This document shows positions 1 through 6,164 of a stretch of DNA of 12,204 nucleotides, piece by piece. Position 1 is the first letter of the stretch, and the number at the start of each line of letters is the position of its first letter. A program made the translations under genes and the position numbers. A model generated the notes under the pieces. That model saw only the letters and a list, made by a program, of their open reading frames with translations. It made no database searches and was not told where the DNA came from. The DNA is from an uncultured Faecalibacterium sp. (GTDB lineage: Bacteria > Bacillota > Clostridia > Oscillospirales > Ruminococcaceae): NCBI GenBank assembly GCA_934525325.1, contig CAKSZE010000047.1:1-12204 (forward strand), in the 5' to 3' direction.

Positions 1-61
1 AAGCTTGCTATACTTCCTCTCAGCCCGCTGCACGAGCTCCCCTGTGTTTGATTGTGACTGT

Positions 62-90
62 ATTCTACACCTCTTTCACCAAAAATGCAA
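62..90 (-). promoter_or_regulatory. Leftward sigma-A-type promoter
   Basis: On the minus strand there is TTGCAT (85-90), a 17-bp spacer, and TAGAAT (62-67). Transcription would start near position 55 and leave the window to the left, so the gene it serves lies at or beyond the edge. The -35 surroundings (plus strand 78-92) nearly match those of the cellobiose phosphorylase promoter at 3121-3135, both reading ACC(G)AAAAATGCAAGAG. A possible GTG start with an AGGGGAG ribosome site follows at about 27-33 and stays open to the edge, but too little is visible to call a gene. Confidence 0.5.
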
Positions 91-111
91 GAGGGGAGGG
101 GACGATTTAGA

Positions 112-281
112 ATGGCCTCCGCTTGCGCTCTGGCCATCTTCAGCGGAAAGATTATTTTTATTTTGCGTTTGTCGCGGCCTGCGGGCCGCTCCAAACGCTA
201 TTTTCACGGGAGGGGCTGCAATGGTTAAAGGGCGGTCTGAATTACAAATGCAGTTGACCGCTACGACCCCACTGGTGAAAA
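112..281. other. Three consecutive stem-loops in a gene-poor region
   Basis: Three inverted repeats follow one another. (1) ATGGCC 112-117 pairs with GGCCAT 132-137. (2) GCGTTTG 165-171 pairs with CAAACGC 192-198, enclosing GCGGCC 174-179 with GGCCGC 184-189; a TATTTT run follows on the plus strand, so this could terminate transcription. (3) TTTTCAC 201-207 pairs with GTGAAAA 275-281, enclosing GGGG 212-215 with CCCC 267-270 and GCGGTC 232-237 with GACCGC 256-261. An open frame through 5-412 has Cys/Trp/Ser-rich composition and no clear ribosome site, so I treat the region as non-coding. A structured RNA, a decayed mobile element or stacked terminators are all possible. Confidence 0.5.
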
Positions 282-283
282 GG

Positions 284-409
284 GGATTCAGAAAAGCCCG
301 CGTTTGCGCAGCAATGAAAGCCCCAGTGGGGCTTTTAAGTGGCGGAGCGGTCTGCGTTAGCAGATGGAGGGGCTTTGCCCCGACAAGCTCCGCAGGCTTT
401 TCTGAATCC
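284..409. repeat. Element bounded by a perfect 15-bp inverted repeat, with nested hairpins
   Basis: GGATTCAGAAAAGCC (284-298) is matched exactly by GGCTTTTCTGAATCC (395-409). Nearly all of the interior also folds: CGC-GTTT-GCG at 299-308; AAAGCCCC 317-324 with GGGGCTTT 328-335, followed by one further T, which is terminator-like; and GCGGAGC 342-348 with GCTCCGC 387-393. The last stem encloses TCTGC-GTTA-GCAGA (351-364) and GGGGC-TTT-GCCCC (369-381). The shape suits either a small non-autonomous repeat with terminal inverted repeats or a multibranched RNA. I see no clear target-site duplication: the flanks share only TGAA. No transposase or other gene lies inside. Confidence 0.6.
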
Positions 410-418
410 TGAATAAAA

Positions 419-470
419 AACGATTCCGCTATCTATGCGCAGAGCAACGCGGAGCGCATTTTTGATCGTT
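419..470. other. Stem-loop next to the inverted-repeat element
   Basis: AACGAT (419-424) pairs with ATCGTT (465-470). Inside it ATGCGC (435-440) pairs with GCGCAT (454-459), followed by a run of T to 463. It starts ten bases after the 284-409 element and continues the chain of stem-loops. It could be a weak plus-strand terminator or one more domain of a structured RNA. Confidence 0.4.
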
Positions 471-492
471 GTGCTGTCAGATAAGCTATAAA

Positions 493-532
493 ACCAAAGC
501 CGCCGTGCAGAGTGCTGCGCGGCGGCTTTGGT
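493..532 (-). terminator. Terminator of the cellobiose phosphorylase gene
   Basis: ACCAAAGCCGCC (493-504) pairs with GGCGGCTTTGGT (521-532). The stem extends inward through GTGCAG/CTGCGC with one G-U pair and a four-base loop. Read on the minus strand, the stem is followed by TTTTATAG, a usable T-tract, and it lies about 40 bp past the phosphorylase stop codon. Confidence 0.8.
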
Positions 533-550
533 CACAGAAAGGAGAATAAT

Positions 551-577
551 ATGAAAAAGCAGAGAAAATCGGGTTAA
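551..577 (+). other. Eight-codon mini-ORF with a strong ribosome site
   Basis: A good Shine-Dalgarno (AAAGGAGA, 538-545) sits six bases before an ATG that reads MKKQRKSG and then stops at 575-577. The stop overlaps the stop of the phosphorylase gene on the other strand (574-576). The peptide resembles the N-terminus of a larger protein: a Lys/Arg-rich start after a normal translation signal. It may be the stub of a gene whose body was lost when the cellobiose locus joined this site, a leader peptide, or chance. No promoter is evident just upstream. Confidence 0.3.
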
Positions 578-3009
578 CCCATGGTCACCTGCACCGTTAC
601 CTCAGTCCCGGCGGCAGCCAGCGGCAGAACGTTGCCGGAGATGGCCTTGCCGTCCACGGTAACGGCCTTGATGCCGTGCTGCACCCCGGCGGCGTTATCC
701 ACCGTGATGTGGTATACAGCACCGCGGAAGCGGCGGGTCACGGTGAAGCCGGACAGGGTGTGGGGGATGCAGGGGTCTACCTTCAGGCCGTCCAAGGTGG
801 GCTGGATGCCCAGAATGTACTGGCTGATGTTGAAGAAGGTCCATGCCGCCGTGCCGGTCAGCCAGCTGTTTTTGGCTTCGCCAAAGGTGGGAGCGTCCTT
901 ACCGGCTACCATCTGGCTGTAAACGTAGGGCTCGGTGCGGTGGATCTCGGAGATGTCCTCGATATAGGCGGGGCAGGTCTTGCGGTACACCGCAAAGGCG
1001 CGGTCGCCGTGACCAAGCGTTGCCTCGGCGCAGCTGATCCACGGGTTGTTGTGGCAGAAGATACCGGCGTTCTCCTTGTATCCCGGAGGATAGCTGGAGA
1101 TCTCGCCCAGATTCAGCTGATAGCTGGTGTAGGCGGGCTGCAGCAGCACCACACCGTATTTGGTGTCCAGCCGCTCCTCCACGCTGGCAAGCGCCTGCGC
1201 GGCCTGTCCGCTCTCCTTGCCGATGCCGGCCATAACGCACATACCTTGCGGCTCAATGAAGATCTGACCCTCGGTGCACTCCTTGCTGCCGATGGGCTTA
1301 CCAAAAGCATCGTAGGCACGGCGGAACCATGCGCCGTCCCAACCGGCGGTCAGGGTGGCCTGCTCCACGGCATCAATGTGCTTGCGGGCGGCAGCGGCTT
1401 CCTCGGTCAGGTTCAAATGGTCGCACAGCTGGGCGTATTCATGGCCGTACTTGACGAACATACCGGCAATAAAAACGCTTTCGGCCACGGGACCCTCGCT
1501 GGGGCCGGTGATCTGGAAGCTCTCGCCCGGGTGCTCGGAGAAGCAGTTCAGGTTCAGGCAGTCGTTCCAGTCGGCGCGGCCGATCAGCGGCAGGCCGTGG
1601 GGACCCAGATGGGTGCAGGTATAGTTGAAGCTGCGGCGCAGGTGCTCCATCAGCGGCAGCGCCTTGGTGGCGTCATTATCAAAGGGCACCTGCTCTTCCA
1701 GAATAGACCAGTCGCCGGTCTCCCGCAGGTAGGCGGCGGTACCGGCAATGAGCCACAGCGGGTCATCGTTGAAGCCGGTGCCGATATCCCGGTTGCCCTT
1801 TTTGGTCAGGGGCTGGTACTGGTGGTAGGCGCTGCCATCCTCAAACTGGGTGGCGGCGATATCCAGAATGCGCTCCCGGGCACGGGAGGGGATGATGTGC
1901 ACAAAGCCCAGCAGATCCTGACAGCTGTCCCGGAAGCCCATGCCGCGTCCGGTGCCGCTTTCAAAGTAGCTGGCAGAGCGGCTCATGTTGAAGGTGACCA
2001 TGCACTGGTACTGGTGCCAGATGTTGACCATGCGGTTCAGCTTTTCCTCGCCGGAGTCCAGATGGTAAGTGGACAGCAGCTGCTCCCAGTGGGTGCGCAG
2101 GGCGGCGCGGGCGGCATCGATCTGTGCATCGGTGGCGTAGCGCTCCATCATGGCGTGGGCGCGTGTCTTGTTGATAACGCCCGGCGCAATAAACTTTTCC
2201 TGCTGCGGATTCTCGATGTAGCCCAGACCGAACAGGATGCTGCGGCTCTCGCCGGGGGCAAGGGTCAGGTGGATGTGCAGTGCACCCACCGGTGCCCAGC
2301 CGTGGGCAATGCTGCCGGAGCAGTGCCCGGCGCGGACGGCCTGCGGGTCTGCCGGGCCGCCGTACACGCCGCAGAAGGCATCCCGGGTGGTATCAAAGCT
2401 GTCCACCGGGCAGTTTGCCCAGAACACGGCGTAGTGGTCGCGGCGCTCGCGGTACTCGGTCTTGTGGTAGATGACGCTGCCCTCTACCTCTACCTCACCG
2501 GTGGAGAAGTTGCGCTGGAAGTTGGAGCCGTCGTCCACGGCATCCCACAGGCAGAACTCCACATAGCTGAACAGATCCAGCTCCTTGACAATGGTGCTGC
2601 CGTTGCACACCGTCACCCGATCCAGCTCACAGGCATCGCCCTTGGGGACGAACAGCTCCTGCCGGGCGGTCACGCCGTCCTTTTTGCCCTCCAAAATGGT
2701 GTAGCCCAAGCCGTGGCGGCAGCTGTAGCTGTCCAGCGGGGTCTTGGTGGGCTGCCAGCCCGGGTTCCACACGGTGTCGCCGTCCTTGATGTAGATCCGG
2801 TGGCCGTCCATGTCCAGCGGGGAATTGTTGTAGCGGTAGCGGGTCAGGCGGCGCATCCGGGCGTCCCGGTAAAAGCTGTAACCGCCCGCCGTGTTGGAGA
2901 CCAGACTGAAGAAGTCCTCGCTGCCAAGGTAGTTGATCCAGGGCAGGGGCGTCTGCGGGGTGGTGATGACGTATTCCTTATTCTGGTCATCAAAATATCC
3001 GAACTTCAT
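574..3009 (-). CDS. cbpA: Cellobiose phosphorylase, GH94
   Basis: Cytoplasmic enzyme that splits cellobiose with inorganic phosphate into alpha-glucose 1-phosphate and glucose (EC 2.4.1.20), saving ATP relative to hydrolysis. The product is 811 aa with no signal peptide. From memory, clostridial cellobiose phosphorylase has the same length and an almost identical start. Visible landmarks are an N-terminal beta-sandwich-type region (about 1-290), the central (alpha/alpha)6 catalytic region, [12 protein letters not shown] (354-365) of the glucose site, GRADWND (477-483) with Asp483 as the expected general acid, FCHNN (651-655) and WLTGTAAW (716-723) of the phosphate site, and a short C-terminal beta domain. 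The ATG at 3009 has AAGGAGGA at proper spacing. Divergence from the repressor and transporter genes supports a role in cellobiose use. Other GH94 specificities (cellodextrin, laminaribiose, chitobiose) are less likely. The symbol is descriptive. Confidence 0.93.
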   Translation of the reverse strand: MKFGYFDDQNKEYVITTPQTPLPWINYLGSEDFFSLVSNTAGGYSFYRDARMRRLTRYRYNNSPLDMDGHRIYIKDGDTVWNPGWQPTKTPLDSYSCRHGLGYTILEGKKDGVTARQELFVPKGDACELDRVTVCNGSTIVKELDLFSYVEFCLWDAVDDGSNFQRNFSTGEVEVEGSVIYHKTEYRERRDHYAVFWANCPVDSFDTTRDAFCGVYGGPADPQAVRAGHCSGSIAHGWAPVGALHIHLTLAPGESRSILFGLGYIENPQQEKFIAPGVINKTRAHAMMERYATDAQIDAARAALRTHWEQLLSTYHLDSGEEKLNRMVNIWHQYQCMVTFNMSRSASYFESGTGRGMGFRDSCQDLLGFVHIIPSRARERILDIAATQFEDGSAYHQYQPLTKKGNRDIGTGFNDDPLWLIAGTAAYLRETGDWSILEEQVPFDNDATKALPLMEHLRRSFNYTCTHLGPHGLPLIGRADWNDCLNLNCFSEHPGESFQITGPSEGPVAESVFIAGMFVKYGHEYAQLCDHLNLTEEAAAARKHIDAVEQATLTAGWDGAWFRRAYDAFGKPIGSKECTEGQIFIEPQGMCVMAGIGKESGQAAQALASVEERLDTKYGVVLLQPAYTSYQLNLGEISSYPPGYKENAGIFCHNNPWISCAEATLGHGDRAFAVYRKTCPAYIEDISEIHRTEPYVYSQMVAGKDAPTFGEAKNSWLTGTAAWTFFNISQYILGIQPTLDGLKVDPCIPHTLSGFTVTRRFRGAVYHITVDNAAGVQHGIKAVTVDGKAISGNVLPLAAAGTEVTVQVTMG

Positions 3010-3056
3010 AATGCTTCCTCCTTAAAACTGCGCCTTGTGGGGCGGGCAGTGCGTCA

Positions 3057-3075
3057 ATTGCGAAAACGATTAAGG
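3057..3075. promoter_or_regulatory. Putative LacI-family operator in the cbpA leader
   Basis: ATTGCGAAAACGATTAAGG occurs here and again, identically, at 3467-3485 before the repressor gene. The two copies also share looser similarity just downstream (CACTGCGAAA versus AACTTGCGAG). Its AAACG-type centre with a CpG fits LacI-family operators, though the dyad is imperfect. It lies roughly 25-40 bases after the predicted cbpA transcription start, where bound repressor would act as a roadblock. Confidence 0.7.
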
Positions 3076-3105
3076 CACTGCGAAAGAAGCAATCTCATCA
3101 CGCTA

Positions 3106-3134
3106 AGCATACCGTATCCCACCGAAAAATGCAA
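3106..3134 (-). promoter_or_regulatory. cbpA promoter
   Basis: On the minus strand there is TTGCAT (3129-3134), 17 bp, then TATGCT (3106-3111), placing the start near 3099 and giving a leader of about 90 nt. A perfect palindrome TTTTTGCAAAAA (3139-3150) lies four bases upstream of the -35. Confidence 0.72.
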
Positions 3135-3434
3135 GAGCTTTTTGCAAAAATCTCAGCGGAAATTTTAAAATAATCTGCGCAGCCCCGGCGGTTTTCGGCT
3201 GCTTTCGGCACGGCGTACACCAGCGAAACGAGGAACGAAGACCCGAAACCCCATTTTAAAAGTAATATATACATACGGCTTTTGACACCGAAAATCGTAA
3301 CGAAACTGCAACGAAAATTTTTCCGTTTTAATCGAAATGTAACGAAAGTGAATCGAGGTGCACAATTTTTACAGGTCAAATTGAAACGAAACGCCAAAAG
3401 TGATGCGGCTGGGCTAAAACTTTTACGTTTTCGC
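3135..3434. promoter_or_regulatory. CGAAA-rich divergent control region
   Basis: No gene is supported in this 300-bp core of the cbpA/repressor gap. It is unusually rich in CGAAA. Counting from 3061 to 3480, the word starts at 3061, 3081, 3123, 3224, 3244, 3289, 3301, 3312, 3333, 3343, 3387 and 3471 on the plus strand. It lies on the minus strand at 3193-3197, 3203-3207 and 3429-3433. Copies at 3289, 3301, 3312, 3333 and 3343 are spaced 12, 11, 21 and 10 bp apart, close to helical phasing. An inverted copy of the operator core, CGTTTTCGC (3426-3434), touches the repressor -35. The core is mostly AT-rich, and minus-strand open frames within it look spurious. Confidence 0.55.
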
Positions 3435-3463
3435 TTGATTTTTGGTGCAGAATGCGATATATT
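3435..3463 (+). promoter_or_regulatory. Repressor gene promoter
   Basis: TTGATT (3435-3440), 17 bp, then TATATT (3458-3463). The expected start near 3470 falls inside the second copy of the 19-bp repeat, which points to autorepression. It also shows that the in-frame ATG at 3452, which lies before this transcription start, is not the translation start. Confidence 0.72.
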
Positions 3464-3466
3464 GAG

Positions 3467-3485
3467 ATTGCGAAAACGATTAAGG
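3467..3485. promoter_or_regulatory. Putative LacI-family operator over the repressor transcription start
   Basis: This is an exact copy of the 19-bp sequence at 3057-3075. Its GCGAAAACG core (3470-3478) faces an inverted copy at 3426-3434, about 44 bp centre to centre, so the pair brackets the promoter at roughly four helical turns. Confidence 0.7.
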
Positions 3486-3535
3486 AACTTGCGAGAAACA
3501 TCCCGCAGCTCCTTTCCTTGGAAGGAGGCTATAAG

Positions 3536-4543
3536 ATGCCGTCCCTGAAGGATCTGGCGAAAGAATGCGGCGTATCCGTCGCAACCGTCAGCAAGGCTTT
3601 AAACGACCAGCCGGATATCGCACCGGCCACGCGGGAGCGCATCCGTGCAGCGGCCCGCCGCGTGGGGTACCTGCCCAACGCAGCAGCCCGGGCGCTGAAA
3701 ACCAACCGTACTTATAATCTTGGCGTTCTGTTCGTAGATGAAAAACAGAGCGGCCTGACCCACGAGTATTTCTCCGCAGTGCTGGACAGCTTCAAGGTAG
3801 AAGCAGAAAAGCGCGGCTATGATATCACCTTCATCAACCACAACATCAGCGGCAAGTCCATGAGCTATCTGGAGCACTGCCACTACCGGGGTGTGGACGG
3901 CGTGGTGATCGCCTGTGTGAACTTTTACGATCCGCAGGTGGTGGAACTGGTCAACGGCGATGTGCCGGTGGTGACCATCGACCATGTGTTCAACAACCGG
4001 ATGGCGATCCTTTCAGACAACGTGGTGGGCACAAAGGCTCTGGTACAGCAGGCATGGGCCTGCGGACACCGGCGCATCGCCTTTATCCACGGCGAAAAGA
4101 CCGCTGTTACCGAGAACCGTCTGGCAGGCTTCTATCAGGCCTGTGAGGAACTGGGGCTGAAGGTGCCGGAGGAGTACGTCCGCTGCGGTGTGTACCACGA
4201 TGTGGATCGCTGCGCAGAGGAGACCCGGGCGCTGCTGGCACTGCCGCAGCGGCCTACCTGCATCATCTTCCCGGATGACTTTTCCGCACTGGGCGGCTAC
4301 AACGCCCTGAGCGAAGCGGGCTTGAGCATCCCGGAGGACATCTCGGTGATGGGATACGATGGCATCTATCTCTCCCGGGTGGTCAAACCCCCGCTGGTGA
4401 CCTACCAGCAGAACACCAAATCCCTTGGCAGGCTGGCAGCGGATAAGCTGATCGAGCTGATCGAGCATCCGCGTGTGACCCTGCCGGAGCAGATCCGGGT
4501 GTCCGGCAAACTGCTGGACGGCGGCTCCGTCCGCATCCTTTAA
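3536..4543 (+). CDS. LacI-family transcriptional regulator of the cellobiose locus
   Basis: 335-aa DNA-binding repressor. The N-terminal helix-turn-helix (about 3-24, LKDLAKECGVSVATVSKALN) and hinge helix (about 46-58, LPNAAARALKTNR) are typical of LacI/GalR proteins. Residues about 61-335 form the periplasmic-binding-protein-like sensor, with LGVLF at 62-66, GVDGVVIA at 119-126, GHRRIAFIHG at 177-186 and ISVMGYDG at 269-276. The start is the ATG at 3536 with GGAAGGAGG ten bases upstream. A longer frame from 3452 would begin within the promoter. Placement between a divergent cellobiose phosphorylase and a sugar importer, with identical operator candidates in front of both transcripts, makes it the likely local regulator and autoregulator. 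The effector (cellobiose, a cellodextrin or a sugar phosphate) is not readable from sequence. Confidence 0.9.
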   Translation: MPSLKDLAKECGVSVATVSKALNDQPDIAPATRERIRAAARRVGYLPNAAARALKTNRTYNLGVLFVDEKQSGLTHEYFSAVLDSFKVEAEKRGYDITFINHNISGKSMSYLEHCHYRGVDGVVIACVNFYDPQVVELVNGDVPVVTIDHVFNNRMAILSDNVVGTKALVQQAWACGHRRIAFIHGEKTAVTENRLAGFYQACEELGLKVPEEYVRCGVYHDVDRCAEETRALLALPQRPTCIIFPDDFSALGGYNALSEAGLSIPEDISVMGYDGIYLSRVVKPPLVTYQQNTKSLGRLAADKLIELIEHPRVTLPEQIRVSGKLLDGGSVRIL

Positions 4544-4554
4544 CAAAGGCCCAC

Positions 4555-4575
4555 AACTCCCGGCGCGGAGTTTTT
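4555..4575 (+). terminator. Short terminator or attenuator after the repressor gene
   Basis: AACTCC (4555-4560) pairs with GGAGTT (4567-4572) around a CGGCGC loop, ending in five T. The stem is short, and I find no convincing promoter between it and the next gene at 4622. Partial read-through from the repressor promoter is therefore likely, unless a weak promoter has been missed. Confidence 0.55.
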
Positions 4576-4621
4576 GAGAATGAATTTTTTAATTGGAAAA
4601 CCATGAAGGAGGTTTACCCTT

Positions 4622-6067
4622 ATGAAAAAGATCTCTCGTCGTAATTTCCTGCTCGCTTCCGGTGTCGTGACGATTGGTGCTGCTCTGGCAGCCTGCGGCG
4701 GCAGCTCTTCCAGCAGCACTGCTGCTTCCTCTGCTGCTCCTGCATCCTCCGCTGCTGCTTCTGCTCCGGCTGCTGCCGAGGGCAAGGTGCTGAACATCTG
4801 GTGCTGGAATGATGAGTTCCAGAGCCGCTTCAACGACTACTATCCCGAAGTCAAGGAGATCGCAGCCGACAAGTCCACCACCACCCTGAAGGACGGCACC
4901 ACCGTGAAGTGGACCATCAACGCCAACGAGAACAACAACTACCAGAACAAGCTGGACGAGGCTCTGCTGAATCAGGATGCCGCTGCCGATGACGACAAGA
5001 TCGACATCTTCCTGATCGAGGCTGACTACGCTCTGAAGTATGTGGACTCCGACTACGTTCTGGATGTCAAGAAGGATATCGGCCTGACCGATTCTGATCT
5101 GGCCGGCCAGTACCAGTACACCAAGGATATCGTTTCTGTGGACGGCAGCCAGCGCGGCACCACTTGGCAGGCTACCCCGGGTCTGTTCGCATACCGCCGC
5201 AGCATTGCCAAGGAGGTGCTGGGTACCGATGACCCCGCCGAAGTGCAGACCTACCTGTCCGACTGGGATAAGTTCAACGATGTAGCTGCCAAGGCTGCTA
5301 CCAAGGGCTACAAGATGCTGTCCGGCTTTGACGATGCATACCGCACCTTCTCCAACAACGTCTCCGCACCTTGGGTCACCGGCACCACCGTTACCGTGGA
5401 CGAGAACCTGATGAAGTGGGTGGACCAGACCAAGGAGTACACCGACAAGGGCTACAACAACAAGTCCAGCCTGTGGGACAGCCAGTGGGCTTCCGATCAG
5501 GGCCCCACCGGTAAGGTGTTCGGCTTCTTCTACTCCACTTGGGGCATCAACTTCACCCTGCTGGGCAACTCTCTGGCAACTCCTACCGCTGAGGGCGGCA
5601 AGGAAGAGGTTGGCAACGGCATCTACGGCGACTACGCTGTGTGCGAAGGCCCTCAGCCCTACTACTGGGGCGGCACCTGGATCTGCGGCGCAGCCGGCAG
5701 CGACAACCTTGAGACCATCAAGGACGTTATGCTGAAGCTGACCTGCGATGAAGCCATTATGAAGCAGATCACCATGGATACGCAGGATTACACTAACAAC
5801 GAGAAGGCCATGGAAGAAATCGCCAAGAGCGATTACAAGTCCGACTTCCTCGGCGGCCAGAACCACATCGCTCTGTTTGCAGAGGCTGCAACCAAGATCG
5901 ATATGTCCAACGCTGGCCCGTACGATCAGGGCCTGAACGAGAGCTTCCAGAACGCTTTCAAGGATTACTTCACCGGCAACGTGGAGGAGGATGCCGCCAA
6001 GGCAAACTTCGAGACCGCCATCAAGGAGAAGTACCCCGAGCTGACCGACGTGGTATGGCCCGCATAA
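4622..6067 (+). CDS. Sugar ABC transporter substrate-binding lipoprotein
   Basis: 481-aa extracellular binding protein of the family-1 solute-binding type, expected to present cellobiose or cellodextrins to the permeases encoded downstream. It starts MKKISRRNFLLASG. A hydrophobic segment leads to the lipobox LAAC with Cys25 as the lipid-modified residue, followed by a Ser/Ala/Pro linker (about 28-52) and the mature domain from about 54 (KVLNIWCWNDEF). The SRRNFL segment resembles a twin-arginine signal, but the Sec pathway is also possible. The ribosome site AGGAGGT (4607-4613) is strong. Codon use is more selective than in neighbours (Lys almost always AAG, Ala often GCT), consistent with high expression. 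A strong hairpin just after the stop should make this product exceed the permeases. The cellobiose ligand is inferred from context. Confidence 0.9.
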   Translation: MKKISRRNFLLASGVVTIGAALAACGGSSSSSTAASSAAPASSAAASAPAAAEGKVLNIWCWNDEFQSRFNDYYPEVKEIAADKSTTTLKDGTTVKWTINANENNNYQNKLDEALLNQDAAADDDKIDIFLIEADYALKYVDSDYVLDVKKDIGLTDSDLAGQYQYTKDIVSVDGSQRGTTWQATPGLFAYRRSIAKEVLGTDDPAEVQTYLSDWDKFNDVAAKAATKGYKMLSGFDDAYRTFSNNVSAPWVTGTTVTVDENLMKWVDQTKEYTDKGYNNKSSLWDSQWASDQGPTGKVFGFFYSTWGINFTLLGNSLATPTAEGGKEEVGNGIYGDYAVCEGPQPYYWGGTWICGAAGSDNLETIKDVMLKLTCDEAIMKQITMDTQDYTNNEKAMEEIAKSDYKSDFLGGQNHIALFAEAATKIDMSNAGPYDQGLNESFQNAFKDYFTGNVEEDAAKANFETAIKEKYPELTDVVWPA

Positions 6068-6096
6068 GCGGTTTTACTCCGAACTGAAAATTGAAG

Positions 6097-6132
6097 CAAA
6101 GGGGCGGGCGGCGTATCTCGCCCGCCCCTTTG
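6097..6132 (+). terminator. Strong intra-operon hairpin after the binding-protein gene
   Basis: CAAAGGGGCGGGCG (6097-6110) pairs perfectly with CGCCCGCCCCTTTG (6119-6132) around an eight-base loop, followed by GTTTTG. It lies between the binding-protein stop and the first permease. As in many sugar importer operons it probably terminates part of transcription or protects the upstream mRNA, raising the binding protein relative to the membrane subunits. Confidence 0.78.
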
Positions 6133-6164
6133 GTTTTGCTGTGACCCGGCAGGAGGGAGATCTC

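Noticed and set aside
5..412. Open frame over the left-hand structured region
   Set aside because: Composition is unlike the real genes, there is no ribosome site, and it runs through hairpins with terminator features. It is more likely non-coding.
1..573. Known named RNA or attachment site at the left end
   Set aside because: Structure is clear, but I recognise no specific RNA family, tRNA or integrase site, so I describe it without naming a class.
676..3168. Very long plus-strand open frame (830 codons) antisense to the phosphorylase gene
   Set aside because: It mirrors cbpA in a frame with few stops because of GC-rich codon use. The translation is low-complexity Gly/Ala/Val/His-rich, with no family motifs and no ribosome site, while the minus strand is a clear GH94 enzyme.
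3452..3535. Longer N-terminus for the LacI-family regulator
   Set aside because: The extension overlaps the -10 and the predicted transcription start. The ATG at 3536 has an excellent ribosome site and begins exactly at the family N-terminus.
4589..5866. Minus-strand open frame antisense to the binding-protein gene
   Set aside because: Shadow of the lipoprotein gene; repetitive Val/Leu/Gly translation with no domain and no ribosome site.
6141..6164. GTG start for the first permease
   Set aside because: It lies upstream of the AGGAGGGAG ribosome site, which serves the ATG at 6165.
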